From assembly GCF_900637055.1 (NCBI RefSeq), contig NZ_LR134338.1, positions 3,048,001-3,112,000 of the forward strand: DNA of 64,000 bases, written 5' to 3'. Below the pieces are notes generated by a model. The model was given only the letters and a program-made list of their open reading frames with translations. It ran no database searches and was not told the DNA's origin. This stretch comes from Brevibacillus brevis. GTDB taxonomy: Bacteria > Bacillota > Bacilli > Brevibacillales > Brevibacillaceae. Every line of letters begins with the position of its first letter. Within the stretch, counting starts at the first letter, position 1. The position numbers and the translations under genes were made by a program. This document shows, piece by piece, positions 54,801 to 64,000 of this stretch.

Positions 54801-57800
54801 CGGTACCTCTGCTTCTTTGACGAATGCTTCATACACTGCGCTTAGCTCGTTCACCAATACATCCATGGACCAACCGTCTGAGATGATGTGATGCATATTC
54901 ATCCAGAGAATGGACTCTTCTTCCTTCAGTCGGATCAACGCGGCCCGCATCAACGGCCATTGATCCAGTTGGAATGGAGTCGCGCCATCTTCTTCCACCA
55001 TACTCATCCATCTAGCGTCTTTTTCCGCTGCTGGCATGCCGCGAAGATCAGTGACAGGAAGTGACAAATGTACATTTGTATGAATCACTTGGACCGCTCG
55101 TCCTTCTATGTCCATAACCGTTGTTCGAAGGGATTCATGCCGTTTGATGATTTCATTCAAAGCACGTTCCATTGCATTCGTATCGACTGCTCCACGCAGA
55201 TGGAATCCGACCGGAATGTTGTACATGGCGCTATTCGGGATCAGTCGATCAAGGAACCATAGACGTTGTTGAGCGTAAGACAGCGGTAACTCTTGAGAAC
55301 TGTCCAAGGAAAACGGCTGGATCGGGCTTTGCTTTATCGGCTCCGCACCTTGGCGAGTGAATTGAATACGTTCAGCTAATTCTGCTACCGTCTGATAGGT
55401 AAAAATCTCACGCATCTGAAGCTGGGTCTGAAATACTTTCGATGTACGGGACAGCAATTGTGTCGCTAAAAGCGAATGCCCTCCCAATTCGAAAAAGTTA
55501 TTGTGAATCCCGACTTGTGATACACCCAGAACCTCCTCCCAAATCCGGGCGAGCAATTCCTCAATCGGATTGCGCGGCGCACTGTACGGGTTGCCTGTTT
55601 GCACATTGCCATCTGGGAGTGGCAAAGCTTTGCGATCAATTTTGCCGCTCGAGGTAAGCGGGAACTCTTCCATTTGAATGAAATGAGACGGAATCATGTA
55701 ATCTGGCAGCGTTTGCCGAAGCAGTGTACGTAAGGAGGCAACCGTCCACACCTGATCGGCGATGATATAGGCGCATAGATACGCTTGTTGGTTATGATCC
55801 GTGTGTGCCACTACCACTGCATCGCGAATTGATTCTTCTTCGATCAACCGGCTACGAATTTCGTTCAACTCAATCCGAAAGCCACGAATTTTCACTTGAT
55901 GGTCGATGCGTCCGAGGTATTCGATGTTTCCATCCTTGCGATAACGAGCCAGGTCGCCTGTACGGTACATGCGTTTGCCTGCTTCAAACGGATGGGGAAC
56001 AAACTTTTCGTTCGTCAATTCTTCATTATTTAGATAACCCCTCGCCAAACCAGCTCCGGCAATGCATAATTCACCAGGAACTCCGATTGGCTGTAATTGC
56101 CCGTATTGATTGACGATATGCATTTGATAGTTCGCCAACGGCTTTCCGATGGGCACAGGATTTTCTATCATGTCTACCTTGAGTGAGTAGCAGGAAGCAT
56201 AAATGGTAGCTTCTGTCGGACCATAGATGTTCTCCACTTTCACTTCTGGCAATACGTTGTATACTTTTGGCGCAAGATCATTCGGCATTGCTTCCCCGGC
56301 AGCCATGATGTATCGCAGTCGGTTTTCCTCTTTACGCCCCTCGAGATACTCGACAAACGGAATGAGCATGGATGGAACAAAATTGACATGAGTTACGTCA
56401 TAATTTACAACGGTTTCCCAAATTTTGGCAGGATCTTTCTCCGCGCCAGGTTCGAGAATCACCAGTCTGCCGTTGCCGAGAATCCAGCCGAAGATTTCTG
56501 CGACAGATACGTCGAAGGTATAGGTCGTTTTTAACAAATACGCATCTTTTTCTTGTAGCGGATATTTCTCTTGCAGTGCGAAGATTTGATTTAATAGGCT
56601 CGCATGCTCGATCATGACGCCTTTCGGTTTGCCTGTCGAACCCGATGTATAGATGACGTATGCAAGATTACTCGTTTGGGCTACATTCGCAAGATTACCC
56701 GATGCTCCCTGATAAAGCTCATCCGCCTCTAGATCAAAGATCCGATCAGCAAAATCAATTGCCTCTAAAAAGCGTTTTTTTGTAAGAAGCAGCACACTGC
56801 CGCTATCCTGCAAAATGTATTCGATGCGTTCCTTCGGATGCGCCGGGTCGATTGGTAAATATGCTCCGCCTGCTTTAAAAATCGCGAGAATGGCAATGAT
56901 CATTTCCGCTGAGCGTTCTGTGAGCAAGCTGACAATACTTTCTGGTCCGACCCCTTTTGCACGTAAAAATGTAGCAAGTTGATTTGCCTTTTCGTTTAGC
57001 TCACGATACGTAAGCTTTTGCTCTCCCATGACCAGCGCAATGTGGTGTGGTTGTTTCTCTGCACGCTCTTCAAAAATTTGGTGAATCAGATAATCAACAG
57101 GATAATTGCGATATGTATCATTAAAAGTATGGAGCTGAAGGTGCTTCTCTTCGGAATGTACCACTTCTAGATTTTTCAGAAGGATATCCGGTGTATTTGT
57201 CACTTGCGTCATGATAGTCGTGAGTTGTTGGTTGAGGTGTTGGAGTTGCTCTTCCGTAAATACGGATGCATTGTATAGATACGTAACAGTGAGGGTATCG
57301 TCTGAGGTGACCATTATGTTTAGGTCGTAGTTGGTTTGTTCAAAAGCATGCAGATTGGTGAGAGTGAATTCTTGGTTATATTGGTTCAGACGGGTCAAAA
57401 GCTCTGCGCCCATCGGATAGTTTTGGAACAAAATAATATGATCGATCAGTTGTTGATTTTTCTGAATGTCGGCAAGGGAAAGATAATGATATTTTTCCAG
57501 CGAGCTCGACTCTTCTTGTACTTGTTTCACCAGATCAGAAAACGTTTGATTCTCTCTCATCTGAACACGGACAGGTACGGTATTGATGAAAAGTCCAACC
57601 ATCTGCTCGACGTTCGGGATATCGATTGGACGGCCAGAGACAACCGATCCAAATACAACATCATCGATATTGCTTTGACGCTGCAACATGAGACCCCAAA
57701 TTGTACGAAAGAGATTGTTTACAGTTACTTGCAATTGTCTTGCGATTTTATTCAATTGGTTCGTCAATGACTGACCAATCGTGAAGACCAGCTCTGCTTG

Positions 57801-58466
57801 ATTGTATTTGATTCCGGTACCTTGCTTTTGAATAAATGTGCTTGGCTCATAGCCGCTTAAATACCGTGACCAGTTGACTTTTGCCTCTTCTGCGTCCTGT
57901 TCGCCTAACCAGCTTATGTACTGGCTATACGGATAAACTTGGCCGAGATTTACTGGTCGTCCGTCTTTTAATTGTTGATAGATTTGGAAAAAGTCATGTA
58001 ACACAATCGGAATGCACCAGCCGTCGAGCAAGATGTGATGGTGACTCCAGATCAGTGTATATGCATCAGAAGAGGTTTGGACAAGAGTAAGTCGAACGAG
58101 CACATCTTTTGCCAAATCAAAGTTTTTCTGACGCTCTCTTTTAGCAAAGTCCTCCAAAAAGACGGCTTGCTCGTCTTCAGAGAGGTGTGTGATATCTAGC
58201 AACTGAATGTTTGTCTTTCTTTCCTTGAGTACAATTTGTCGCGGCTTTTGAACCTTCTCAAGGATAAAGACAGTCCGGAGAATATCGTGTCGCTCGATCA
58301 GCGCGTTTAAGCTTTGTTCGAGAATAGCTGGATCGATGAGTCCTCTAATGGTAAAGCGCAATTGTTCAAAATAGGACTCTGTTCCTTCGTCCAGGAGGGA
58401 ATGAAATAACATTCCCTCTTGCATTGGAGATAACGGATATATATTGGCGATCTTTTTACTAGACAC
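35262..58466 (-). CDS. lgrB: Six-module LgrB-like gramicidin synthetase (Ala-D-Leu-Ala-D-Val-Ala-D-Val)
   Basis: This 7734-residue NRPS has the order (C-A-T)-(C-A-T-E) three times. T-domain serines are near residues 998, 2062, 3576, 4635, 6156 and 7215. E-domain HHxxxDG motifs are near 2246, 4823 and 7398. Every C and E domain keeps HHxxxDG, every A domain keeps YTSGSTG and the A10 lysine, and there is no thioesterase. Known LgrB, as I recall it, has four modules (Ala-D-Leu-Ala-D-Val) and about 5160 residues. This protein is about 2570 longer, the size of one C-A-T plus one C-A-T-E. The extra pair is a second copy of modules 3-4, so it should insert six residues, not four. Start is GTG with a strong Shine-Dalgarno. 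The last codons (…KLKKRKGN) end 4 bp before the next ATG. The assignment as lgrB-like is confident; the exact residues are inferred from pocket codes. Confidence 0.9.
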   Translation of the reverse strand: MSSKKIANIYPLSPMQEGMLFHSLLDEGTESYFEQLRFTIRGLIDPAILEQSLNALIERHDILRTVFILEKVQKPRQIVLKERKTNIQLLDITHLSEDEQAVFLEDFAKRERQKNFDLAKDVLVRLTLVQTSSDAYTLIWSHHHILLDGWCIPIVLHDFFQIYQQLKDGRPVNLGQVYPYSQYISWLGEQDAEEAKVNWSRYLSGYEPSTFIQKQGTGIKYNQAELVFTIGQSLTNQLNKIARQLQVTVNNLFRTIWGLMLQRQSNIDDVVFGSVVSGRPIDIPNVEQMVGLFINTVPVRVQMRENQTFSDLVKQVQEESSSLEKYHYLSLADIQKNQQLIDHIILFQNYPMGAELLTRLNQYNQEFTLTNLHAFEQTNYDLNIMVTSDDTLTVTYLYNASVFTEEQLQHLNQQLTTIMTQVTNTPDILLKNLEVVHSEEKHLQLHTFNDTYRNYPVDYLIHQIFEERAEKQPHHIALVMGEQKLTYRELNEKANQLATFLRAKGVGPESIVSLLTERSAEMIIAILAIFKAGGAYLPIDPAHPKERIEYILQDSGSVLLLTKKRFLEAIDFADRIFDLEADELYQGASGNLANVAQTSNLAYVIYTSGSTGKPKGVMIEHASLLNQIFALQEKYPLQEKDAYLLKTTYTFDVSVAEIFGWILGNGRLVILEPGAEKDPAKIWETVVNYDVTHVNFVPSMLIPFVEYLEGRKEENRLRYIMAAGEAMPNDLAPKVYNVLPEVKVENIYGPTEATIYASCYSLKVDMIENPVPIGKPLANYQMHIVNQYGQLQPIGVPGELCIAGAGLARGYLNNEELTNEKFVPHPFEAGKRMYRTGDLARYRKDGNIEYLGRIDHQVKIRGFRIELNEIRSRLIEEESIRDAVVVAHTDHNQQAYLCAYIIADQVWTVASLRTLLRQTLPDYMIPSHFIQMEEFPLTSSGKIDRKALPLPDGNVQTGNPYSAPRNPIEELLARIWEEVLGVSQVGIHNNFFELGGHSLLATQLLSRTSKVFQTQLQMREIFTYQTVAELAERIQFTRQGAEPIKQSPIQPFSLDSSQELPLSYAQQRLWFLDRLIPNSAMYNIPVGFHLRGAVDTNAMERALNEIIKRHESLRTTVMDIEGRAVQVIHTNVHLSLPVTDLRGMPAAEKDARWMSMVEEDGATPFQLDQWPLMRAALIRLKEEESILWMNMHHIISDGWSMDVLVNELSAVYEAFVKEAEVPLADLPIQYRDYAIWQRENWQNNVWEQQLSYWKKKLGQSEPLLPLPTDRPRTVVQSYRGDNYSFYVPSEVGQKLRELGRQEGATLFMTLLAAFKHFMYRYTHSTDILIGTPVAGRNHQEIENLIGFFVNMLVLRTDLSGDPTFVELLRRVRETAFDAFANQDIPFEKLVDELQIERSLSYSPLFQILFSVQGMSTGVRKGETISITPNEVNLNKTTKFDLTLTMIEDEDYGFKGVFEYSTDLFDRTTIERMAEHFRNLLQAIATNPTQKITEVELLGDVERDQLLVGWNDTEVDYSRDLCVHERVAQIAQKLPDQIAVSGEQGAITYADLDAKANQLAHMLLKQGIGSEDLVGICVERSIEMLIGQLAILKAGAAYVPMDPAYPQERLAYMIKNAQMSLVLTQERLVGALPEGAATFLCLDRDWHVMAEMSSVAPAVTSKAEQLAYVIYTSGSTGTPKGVEIEHGSLLNLVNWHQRAYNVIAADRASQIAGTAFDASVWEIWPYLTAGATICLPQEEIRLVPEKLRNWLVESGITISFLPTPLAESLLTLNWPAETVLRYMLTGGDTLHQYPSANVPFTLVNQYGPTENTVVATAGIVPVQGEREAAPSIGRPIDNVSAYVLDASRKPVPVGVVGELYIAGKSLARGYLNRPDLTEASFVPNPFSTNEGARMYRTGDLVRYLVDGNLEFIGRADDQVSIRGFRVELGEIESALYAHAAVSEAVVIVREDLTPGVKRLVAYAVLHVGEEVQTNELRQSLKDRLPDYMVPSLIILMDALPLTPNGKVDRRALPVPDALRAQWEDCFVAPETEIERKLAEIWQGVLGVESIGIHDNFFELGGDSILTIQIVSRANQAGIRFTPKHLFDSQTLAELAASVAVLEDAPQLHMEQGVVTGDLPLTPIQTWFFEQEICNINYWNQSVMLAVREEMDASMLAKAFATILAHHDALRLRFRNVNGKWEQYHDVVSDEDVFQVVDLTAVLETEIEEQMQAIADELQESLHIEKGPLLRAAYFQCEAKQRLFIAIHHLAVDGVSWRIILEDLQTAYQQLTGLQQLNLPQKTTSFKRWSEQLTQYAQQSVVDEYWANLDTSQVFNLPVDHPNGKNTESLAVQLKVKLGAEETRALLQEVPAAYRTQINDVLLSALIRAYNNWTGQKALYISVEGHGREEIIDGVDISRTVGWFTSMYPVLLEMEPKTTWRSLIKSIKEQLRTIPDKGIGYGIHRYLSKDEQTINTLKTYPQPEISFNYLGQFDQDQTADASLFQIIPNWSASNLSKDEARLHKLDFQSMVAGDQLEMTWTYSGDMYEQQTIEELARDYVQSLQAIIAHCRSEEAGGYTPSDFPLAELDQKSLDKFIGNNRLIENIYTLTPLQEGMLFHSLYEHAGGDYVVQLVVNLDHLNVAMFSEAWQKVVERHAILRTSFLWSGLEKPHQVVHTKVKAHVEQLDWSHLTKEKQEANLQTYLEQDRKLGFDLAYPPLMRWALIRLDSKTSQLVWSFHHMLLDGWSTPIVLNDWLAFYQASVNGIEAKLPVAPPFSSYIAWLKQQSLEASEQYWRNHLRGFRIPTPLSMGKPGGRVEQQKEYADQMILLSKETTASLQSFARRHQLTMNTLVQGAWALILSRYAGESEVVFGTTNLGRPTDLRGVDSMVGLFINTLPVRVLFSEQMTVIDWLQNIQQEQSEIRQYEFTPLVDIQSWSEVPLGQALFDSILVFENYMSGTKTQSDTDMSLNAIKAVEQTNYPLTLVAAPGEELLLKLIYETNRFEQITMDKVLAQLIKVLESMMAQPTDHLSAISFITDEERHKLLVEWNATETEYTRDAVMHQLFEAQVVATPDAEALIVGEERLTYAELNRRANQLAHYLRAQGIGPEVLVAVLMERTTEMIVAMMGILKAGGAYVPIDPAYPQERIGYTLEDSQAAILLTQGSLLPMLPEHTAQVICLDRDWEQIAEQSEENLLNLVEPTNLSYVIYTSGSTGLPKGVAIQHSSVIAFIAWAKTVFSAEEMSGVLASTSICFDLSVYEIFVTLAYGGKVILADNALHLPSLPAANEVTLINTVPSAAKELVRMNAISSTVRVVNLAGEPLPNTLAQSLYALEHVEKVFNLYGPSEDTTYSTYVQVIKDATAEPTIGRPLSNTQAYILDANLQPVPLGLPGELYLGGEGLARGYLNRPELTAERFLSNPFHADPYARMYSTGDLVRYLPDGQIEYLGRIDHQVKIRGYRIELGELEAVLRTHPAVKEAVVMAREDQLGDKRLAAYVTTKEESREEGTDLAVWAKAKLPEFMVPSVFVWLDAMPLTPNGKIDRKQLPEPEWGQMASTQEYVAPRNQTEELVAAIWSHVLGIEKVGIHDNFFELGGHSLLATRVISRLRDMVAGEVPIRTLFENPTIAKLSEALGSLLQETAGASIEPVSREGHLPLSFAQQRLWFLDRLMPDSALYNIPSAMRLHGYLDIEAWNKSLQVLIQRHESLRTTFSHVEGQAVQIIHPYQEQSLRVIDLRELPADECEAETQRLAGIEAATPFNLSEGPLFRTTLIRISDQEAVFLFNMHHIIFDGWSIGIFIKEMRALYEAFVHGKEPVLADLTLQYADYAVWQRKWMEEDVLTQQLAYWKEKLIDAEPLLALPTDRPRPAVQSHMGAMYTITLPAELLAKLNMLSREEGSTLFMTLLAAFQTLLYRYSGQEDILVGSPVAGRNWEETESLIGFFINTLVLRTEMSGEPTFRDLLARVKETALEAYAHQDLPFEKLVDELALERSLSYSPLFQVMFVLQNFQLDLDEKAGIRVSEFDMDKHLVTAKYDLTLTMAERPNGLIATFEYNTALFDETTIVRMSQHFYHLLEAIVQMPEQTITQLPFLPQAEREQLLVEWNDTTTAYPRDQRVDQLFQQTAMRYPNRIAVVSGDQSLTYSQLETRANQVANYLQKQGVRAGSLVGICVKRSLEMLIGVLGILKAGGAYVPLDSDYPKERMAYMMDDARVTVLLAQEQLLPSLPSGEHSVICLDRDWAMIAEESELAPDIDTTSESLAYVIYTSGSTGLPKGTLVIHRGIVRLVKETDYVTITEQDVFLQASTVSFDAATFEIWGSLLNGAQLVLMPPDLPSLEELGQAIQTHKVTTLWLTAGLFTLMVDHHKEYLTGVRQLLVGGDVVSVPHVRKALEIEGVTIINGYGPTENTTFTCCYPVTELPETISSFPIGRPIKNTTVYVLDSNMQPVPIGVTGELYIGGDGLAKGYLNRPDLTEERFVPNPYSTDPQARLYRTGDLVRYLPDGLIEFIGRIDNQVKIRGFRIELSEVESVLAKHPALAASVVIVREDEPGKKQLVAYAVKEAEQELDTTELRQHFKAHVPDYMVPSAFVMLDELPLTPNGKVDRRALPKPDYANTSDGDYVAPHTFIERKLSEIWQDVLRIEEISIHSNFFELGGDSILSIQIVSRANQAGIRLTPKQIFENQTIAELAALVSTTGNGENAIQLAEQGLVTGNVLLTPIQKWFFAANQPSIHHWNQSFLLTVEEPVDTNALERAITELLAHHDALRMRYTNNDGLWSQHIEGLGEPVPFHLVDLADLSSEEQFARLEEIAGEMQASLNITEGPVFRAVYFHLGKERAGRLLLVVHHLVVDGVSWRILLEDLQLAYEQAVNGQALQFPSKTTSFKAWAGQLHAYANSDALEKEKAFWANQAYEVDPLPVDRTYEPAQNTEASTKQITLTLTAEETRNLLHETLPSYRLQINDVLLASLAKALNRWTGKETMVVTLEGHGREEIIEGADLSRTVGWFTSMYPIQISTEQEKPWGHTLKAVKEQLRQIPNKGVGYGILRYLCDDLELQHQLNAQPKPQISFNYLGQFDQTVAVSSTFGIASECSGANLAPDSIRGNLLDIISAVTGDQLHVTWLYNENIHDEQTIATVADDYMAALREIMSYTQAADEIGYTPSDFPLANLNQQSIDKYIASDRQIESVYALTPLQEGMLFHSLYEQEGGDYVVQFLMTVRDISLEVFEQAWQKIVDRHSILRTSFIWEGLEQPHQIVRKQVKVSVEKIDLRHVDVDKQEAEIQSYMEKDRVRNFPFNQAPLMRWTLFCTNDNTYRFLWSFHHILLDGWSMPLVLQDWQASYQAIDKGEEEKLEAVQPFSRYIAWLNKQDKQVAERYWREQLKGFYEPTPLAMGKAGSHAIQPKAYRDRTVSLSKEVTAHLQAFARKQQLTINTLVQGAWALILSGYSGSDDVVFGTTVSGRPADLPGVENMVGLFINTLPVRVVFDPSQTIQEWLQHLQKTQLDIRQYEYTPLVDVQGWSEVPHGQSLFDSILVFENYLNSTSEDSDSGVSLSEVQAVEQTNYPLTLVAAPGDELALKLIYEQGRFDPEVIGKVLEQMSQVLHALTAQAEQPLTTLSFITDEERHKLLVEWNATETEYARDTVVHQLFEAQVVATPDAEALIVGEERLTYAELNRRANQLAHYLRAQGIGPEVLVAVLMERTTEMIVAMMGILKAGGAYVPIDPAYPQERIGYTLEDSQAAILLTQGSLLPMLPEHTAQVICLDRDWEPIAEQSEENLLSLVEPTNLSYVIYTSGSTGLPKGVAIQHSSVIAFIAWAKTVFSAEEMSGVLASTSICFDLSVYEIFVTLSYGGKVILADNALHVPSLPAANEVTLINTVPSAAKELVRMNAIPSTVRVVNLAGEPLPNTLAQSLYALEHVEKVFNLYGPSEDTTYSTYVQVTKGATSEPTIGRPLSNTQAYILDANLQPVPLGLPGELYLGGEGLARGYLNRPELTAERFLSNPFHADPHARMYSTGDLVRYLPDGQIEYLGRIDHQVKIRGYRIELGELEAVLRTHPAVKEAVVMAREDQLGDKRLAAYVTTKEENREEATDFAVWAKAKLPEFMVPSVFVWLEAMPLTPNGKIDRKQLPEPEWGQMASTQEYVAPRNQTEELVAAIWSHVLGIEKVGIHDNFFELGGHSLLATRVISRLRDMFAGEVPIRTLFENPTVAELSEVLGSFLQETGASIEPVSREGHLPLSFAQQRLWFLDRLMPDSALYNIPLAIRLHGDLNMEAWNKSLQVLIQRHESLRTTFDHVDGQAVQIIHPYQEQQLRVIDLRELPADECEAETQRLAGREAATPFNLSEGSLFRTTLIRISEQETVFLLNMHHIISDGWSMGVFIREWFTIYEAISQNDIPALVDLPVQYADYAAWQREWLQGSVLDEQLSYWSEKLSGAEPLLTLPTDRSRPAVQTYEGAIYSTTLAGELLDKLQALSRKEESTLFMTLLAAFQTLLYRYSGQEDILVGSPVAGRNRPETEQMIGFFINTLVLRTDMSGEPTFRDLLARVKETSLEAYAHQDLPFEKLVDELALERSLSYSPLFQVMFVLQNFQLDLDEKAGIRVSEFDMDKHLVTAKYDLTLTMAEKQNGLIATFEYNTALFDETTIVRMSQHFHHLLEAIAQMPEQTITQLPFLPQAEREQLLVEWNDTTTAYPRDQRVDQLFQQTAMRYPNRIAVVSGDLSLTYSQLETRSNQVANYLQKQGVRAGSLVGICVKRSLEMLIGVLGILKAGGAYVPLDSDYPKERLAYMMDDAHVTVLLTQEQLLPSLPSGEHTVICLDRDWAMIAEESELAPDLDTTAESLAYVIYTSGSTGLPKGTLVIHRGIVRLVKETDYVTITEQDIFLQASTVSFDAATFEIWGSLLNGAKLVLMPPDLPSLEELGQAIQTHKVTTLWLTAGLFTLMVDHHKEYLTGVRQLLVGGDVVSVPHVRKALEIEGITIINGYGPTENTTFTCCYPVTELPESISSFPIGRPIKNTTVYVLDSQMQPVPIGVTGELYIGGDGLAQGYLNRPDLTEERFVPNPFSTNPQARLYRTGDLVRYLPDGLIEFIGRIDNQVKIRGFRIELSEVESVLAKHPALAASVVIVREDEPGKKQLVAYAVKQAEQEVDIAELRQHFKAHVPDYMVPSAFVMLDELPLTPNGKVDRKALPVPVYERSQDVDSFTEATNLIEQRLTEIWCAVLRMDRIGIHDNFFELGGDSILSIQIVARANKAGIHLTPKNLFDHQTIAELAKVAGQSTKMEAEQGMVTGEAPLLPIQKWFFEQEQPTPHHWNQSMLLQVNEQLDEEHLGEAITDLIVHHDALRLRYAYTDGQWKQTHVEVDSEVPLIVEDLSIISPAQHMRKIEKLSHQAQASLNLENGPLMKIVYFDLGYDRPGRLLIVIHHLVVDGVSWRVLIEDLQTAYRQAAEGAEIQLPAKTTSYKAWAEKMNEYASSEHIVAEREYWIAAADEMVSFTPPIHDGELNTEGNCRTITISMEEEETETLLQKVPSRYRAQINDVLLTALALAHAKWTGEQSLLVNLEGHGREELFSEVDLSRTVGWFTSMYPLLIRLDQNMSQENALVIVKEKLQQIPNKGLGYGILRYLTKDNEVSEKLAAIPQPPISFNYLGQFNQAGEGDSLFGFAAGERGSNISPDNRRAHLIDVVGVVTEGKLNLSFLYSETLHSEASVETFAHHFTEILRSLIQAEKQSYKAEDFEDADLSQTALNKVLSKLKKRKGN
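36986..41692 (-). repeat. Ala/D-Val bimodule block, copy 2 (A-T-C-A)
   Basis: Second copy of the block at 44722-49432, covering the A and T domains of module 5 and the C and A domains of module 6. Sequence outside the block (the module 5 C domain and the module 6 T and E domains) is much less similar to the copy-1 flanks. The exchanged unit therefore has its joints at the C-A junction and at the A10 motif, not at module borders. The patch at about 38965-39470 is diverged from copy 1. Confidence 0.85.
39829..42987 (-). other. LgrB-like module 5: C-A-T, predicted Ala, residue 7 (extra relative to LgrB)
   Basis: C domain of D-L type (SVYALTPLQEGM; HHILLDG near residue 5297). The A domain code D-L-Y-N-N-A-L-T-Y-K is identical to module 3, and the A-T part is near-identical in sequence. 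The C domain is diverged from that of module 3, so the copies are not a simple clean duplication of whole modules. T-domain Ser6156. With module 6 this is the pair that has no counterpart in four-module LgrB. Confidence 0.75.
42988..47568 (-). other. LgrB-like module 4: C-A-T-E, predicted D-Val, residue 6
   Basis: C domain of L-L type with HHIIFDG near residue 3765 (Phe where sister domains have Ser or Ala). The A domain code is D-A-F-W-L-G-G-T-F-K, one conservative change from the classical Val code D-A-F-W-I-G-G-T-F-K. T-domain Ser4635 in GGDSILSIQ; E domain HHLVVDG near 4823. The A domain is near-identical to that of module 6, while the T and E domains are clearly diverged from it. Confidence 0.8.
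44722..49432 (-). repeat. Ala/D-Val bimodule block, copy 1 (A-T-C-A)
   Basis: This block runs from SFITDEERHK at the C-to-A junction of module 3 to NGKVDR at the end of the module 4 A domain. It is near-identical at DNA level, over long stretches, to 36986-41692, at an offset of about 7740 bases. One codon differs in length in the T-C linker (LLQETAGAS against FLQETGAS). A patch at about 46705-47205 is diverged. Boundaries were set by eye. Confidence 0.85.
47569..50727 (-). other. LgrB-like module 3: C-A-T, predicted Ala, residue 5
   Basis: C domain of D-L type (NIYTLTPLQEGM; HHMLLDG near residue 2717). The A domain code is D-L-Y-N-N-A-L-T-Y-K, which I recall as an Ala code in LgrB-type domains. 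It has YGPSE in place of the usual YGPTE. The T-domain Ser is 3576. From the end of the C domain onward this module is near-identical to module 5. Confidence 0.75.
50728..55289 (-). other. LgrB-like module 2: C-A-T-E, predicted D-Leu, residue 4
   Basis: C domain of L-L type (LPLSYAQQRLWF; HHIISDG near residue 1192). The A domain code is D-A-W-F-L-G-Q-V-V-K, one residue from the classical Leu code D-A-W-F-L-G-N-V-V-K. The T domain is of the GGDSILTIQ type that precedes E domains (Ser2062). The E domain carries HHLAVDG near 2246, EGHGREE and SRTVGWFTS, so Leu is epimerized. This matches D-Leu4 of gramicidin. Confidence 0.8.
55290..58466 (-). other. LgrB-like module 1: C-A-T, predicted Ala (or Gly), residue 3
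   Basis: The C domain (residues 1 to about 450, HHILLDG near 143) has a D-L type opening, as expected after the upstream E domain. The A domain code reads D-V-A-N-M-A-I-I-Y-K. It strongly resembles the Gly A domain at the end of the lgrA-like gene, sharing [14 protein letters not shown] and [14 protein letters not shown]. Ala is inferred from position in gramicidin; Gly cannot be excluded from the code. The T domain has LGGHSLLAT (Ser998). No E domain follows. Confidence 0.7.
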
Positions 58467-58494
58467 GTCTGCTCTCCTCCTGAGTTACATTTAC
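58467..58494 (-). promoter_or_regulatory. Intergenic ribosome binding site before the lgrB-like gene
   Basis: The 28-bp gap holds AGGAGG at 58476-58481, nine bases before a GTG codon at 58464-58466. No ATG lies between the upstream stop and this site in frame, and the protein starting at GTG (MSSKKIANIYPLSPMQ) begins where first C domains normally begin. The strong site decides the GTG start. There is no room for a promoter or terminator, so this gene is co-transcribed with the lgrA-like gene. Confidence 0.85.

Positions 58495-64000
<5,506 letters not shown>

Overview
The window is entirely nonribosomal peptide synthetase (NRPS) DNA, all on the minus strand. It holds four collinear genes in one transcriptional direction. 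In transcription order (right to left) they are a 3' fragment of an lgrA-like gene (58495-64000), a complete 7734-residue lgrB-like gene (35262-58466), a complete 7737-residue lgrC-like gene (12044-35257) and a 5' fragment of an lgrD-like gene (1-11969). The gaps are only 28, 4 and 74 bp, and I found no credible gene on the plus strand. Moderate GC, strong Shine-Dalgarno sites and close resemblance to the linear gramicidin (lgr) synthetases point to a Brevibacillus or a close relative in Paenibacillaceae.

The assembly-line logic is regular. Modules alternate C-A-T and C-A-T-E. Every C domain after an epimerization (E) domain has the D-L type opening (Y-x-L-(S/T)-P-x-Q-x-G), and every other complete C domain whose opening is recognisable has the L-L type opening (LPLSFAQQRLW). 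The product is therefore predicted to alternate L and D residues strictly, as in the gramicidin beta-helix. Pocket codes read at the GrsA-PheA positions give, in order: X1 (initiation module, half visible), Gly2 (small residue, with an E domain), Ala3-like, D-Leu4, Ala5, D-Val6, Ala7, D-Val8, Val9, D-Val10, Trp-like11, D-Leu12, Trp-like13, D-Leu14, Trp-like15, D-Leu16, Trp-like17. A further condensation domain is cut by the left edge.

This matches linear gramicidin (formyl-Val-Gly-Ala-D-Leu-Ala-D-Val-Val-D-Val-(Trp-D-Leu)3-Trp-ethanolamine) except at one place. The lgrB-like gene has six modules where known LgrB has four, because an Ala / D-Val bimodule is present twice. The cluster should make a 17-residue, two-residue-longer gramicidin. 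The duplicated block (about 4.7 kb, A-T-C-A) is near-identical between its copies but mosaic. The initiation and last-Trp pockets also differ from what I expect for gramicidin A.

The formylation domain and the first half of the initiation A domain lie beyond position 64000. The last module, the expected terminal reductase and any lgrE/lgrT-like genes lie beyond position 1. Noncoding DNA is limited to the three short gaps. The one before the lgrD-like gene contains a terminator-like hairpin.
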